The position numbers and the translations under genes are program-made. This document shows positions 63,879-64,000 of a DNA stretch of 64,000 bases, piece after piece. Below the pieces are notes generated by a model, which was given only the letters and a program-made list of their open reading frames with translations, was not told the DNA's origin and did no database searches. Numbering within the stretch: the stretch's first letter is position 1; each line of letters opens with the position of its first letter. This stretch comes from Paenibacillus terricola (GTDB taxonomy: Bacteria; Bacillota; Bacilli; Paenibacillales; Paenibacillaceae), in the NCBI RefSeq assembly GCF_014779765.1, contig NZ_JACXZA010000002.1:1018469-1082468 (forward strand), written 5' to 3'.

Positions 63879-64000
63879 ATAACGTCTTTGTATTCACGAA
63901 CCCTCACTGGCTTAAGGGCGTTAGCCCGGGTCGTCAGACTTAGCCAGTGCAGGGTTGTCCGGCTGCTCCCGCTTCCTCGAAATCCCTCTGTCGGACCGAG
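63879..64000 (-). repeat. attC-like repeat 11, cut by window end
   Basis: The left 122 bases of a copy; first-arm tip GGGCGTTAGCCC. The rest lies outside the window. Confidence 0.75.

Larger units (their letters stand above)
53880..64000 (-). mobile_element. Integron-like gene-cassette array (no integrase within the window)
   Basis: Small genes, all on the minus strand, alternate with GC-rich repeats of 141-159 bases. Each repeat starts and ends with complementary TAAC/GTTA boxes and inner ATTCACG/CGTGAAT boxes, and the bases just outside the repeats at the two ends of one gene unit are complementary to each other and specific to that unit. Genes begin about 30-70 bases after one repeat and end 20-50 bases before the next. 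This is how integron cassettes with attC sites are built. The repeats are longer and more branched than usual attC sites, and no tyrosine recombinase is visible, so either the integrase is beyond the right edge or this is an array without its own integrase. Left-end units are degraded. Confidence 0.78.

Noticed and set aside
56104..64000. CRISPR array
   Set aside because: The repeats are 141-159 bases, internally structured and separated by 110-840 bases of coding sequence, not by short uniform spacers; no cas genes are present.

Overview
The window looks like a chromosomal segment of a Paenibacillus or close relative (Bacillota, Paenibacillaceae). The evidence is strong AGGAGG-type ribosome binding sites with frequent TTG/GTG starts, a gluconate operon with Bacillus-type GntR operators, YesM/YesN two-component control of a sugar ABC transporter, many polysaccharide-degrading proteins, an SLH-anchored protein and an mmg/prp methylcitrate operon. 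No rRNA or tRNA gene was seen.

Layout. 1-2.4 kb: start of a GH43 glycosidase, an MDR oxidoreductase, a CWC cysteine-rich protein and a DUF2087 protein, all on the minus strand. 2.5-7.4 kb (plus strand): a gluconate operon (gnd with a frameshift, gntR, gntP, gntK) with two GntR-like operators and a cre-like site. 7.8-14.7 kb: two secreted Cthe_2159-type beta-helix proteins flanking a GH115 alpha-glucuronidase, with the same direct-repeat motif upstream of both beta-helix genes. 15-21.3 kb: a WYL regulator and epoxide hydrolase, VanW, VOC and serine hydrolase proteins, a decayed DUF2306 gene and an ankyrin protein. 21.5-32.3 kb: a minus-strand locus encoding a histidine kinase, AraC-type regulator, lipoprotein binding protein, two permeases and a 1344-residue beta-helix/CBM9 enzyme. 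32.5-45.7 kb: an ECF sigma/DUF3600 pair, a SUMF1-like protein with an RCC1-like lipoprotein, a methyltransferase, a YcaQ-like protein, a UvrA paralogue, a nucleotidyltransferase, an epimerase, and DinB, GNAT and Nudix genes. 45.8-53.8 kb: an acyl-CoA oxidation and methylcitrate operon (two acyl-CoA dehydrogenases, thiolase, hydroxyacyl-CoA dehydrogenase, prpB, citrate synthase, prpD).

53.9-64 kb is the most unusual part. It is an array of small AT-rich genes, all on the minus strand. Ten complete copies of a GC-rich ~141-159 bp structured repeat separate them, an eleventh copy is cut by the window end, and three remnants lie at the left. Each repeat is bounded by TAAC...GTTA with an inner ATTCACG/CGTGAAT pair. 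The few bases beyond GTTA at one end of a gene unit are complementary to those before TAAC at the other end of the same unit, although they differ from unit to unit. That is the signature of integron gene cassettes with attC sites. The repeats, however, are long and predicted to form a three-armed fold, and no integrase gene is in the window. Cassette products include a barstar-family protein, a GNAT acetyltransferase, nucleoside and cytidine deaminases, a P-loop kinase, an SRPBCC protein, a VanZ-like protein and DUF4288/DUF1871-like proteins. Cassettes at the left end are decayed (frameshifts, nonsense codons, truncated repeats), as expected for the old end of an array growing from the right.
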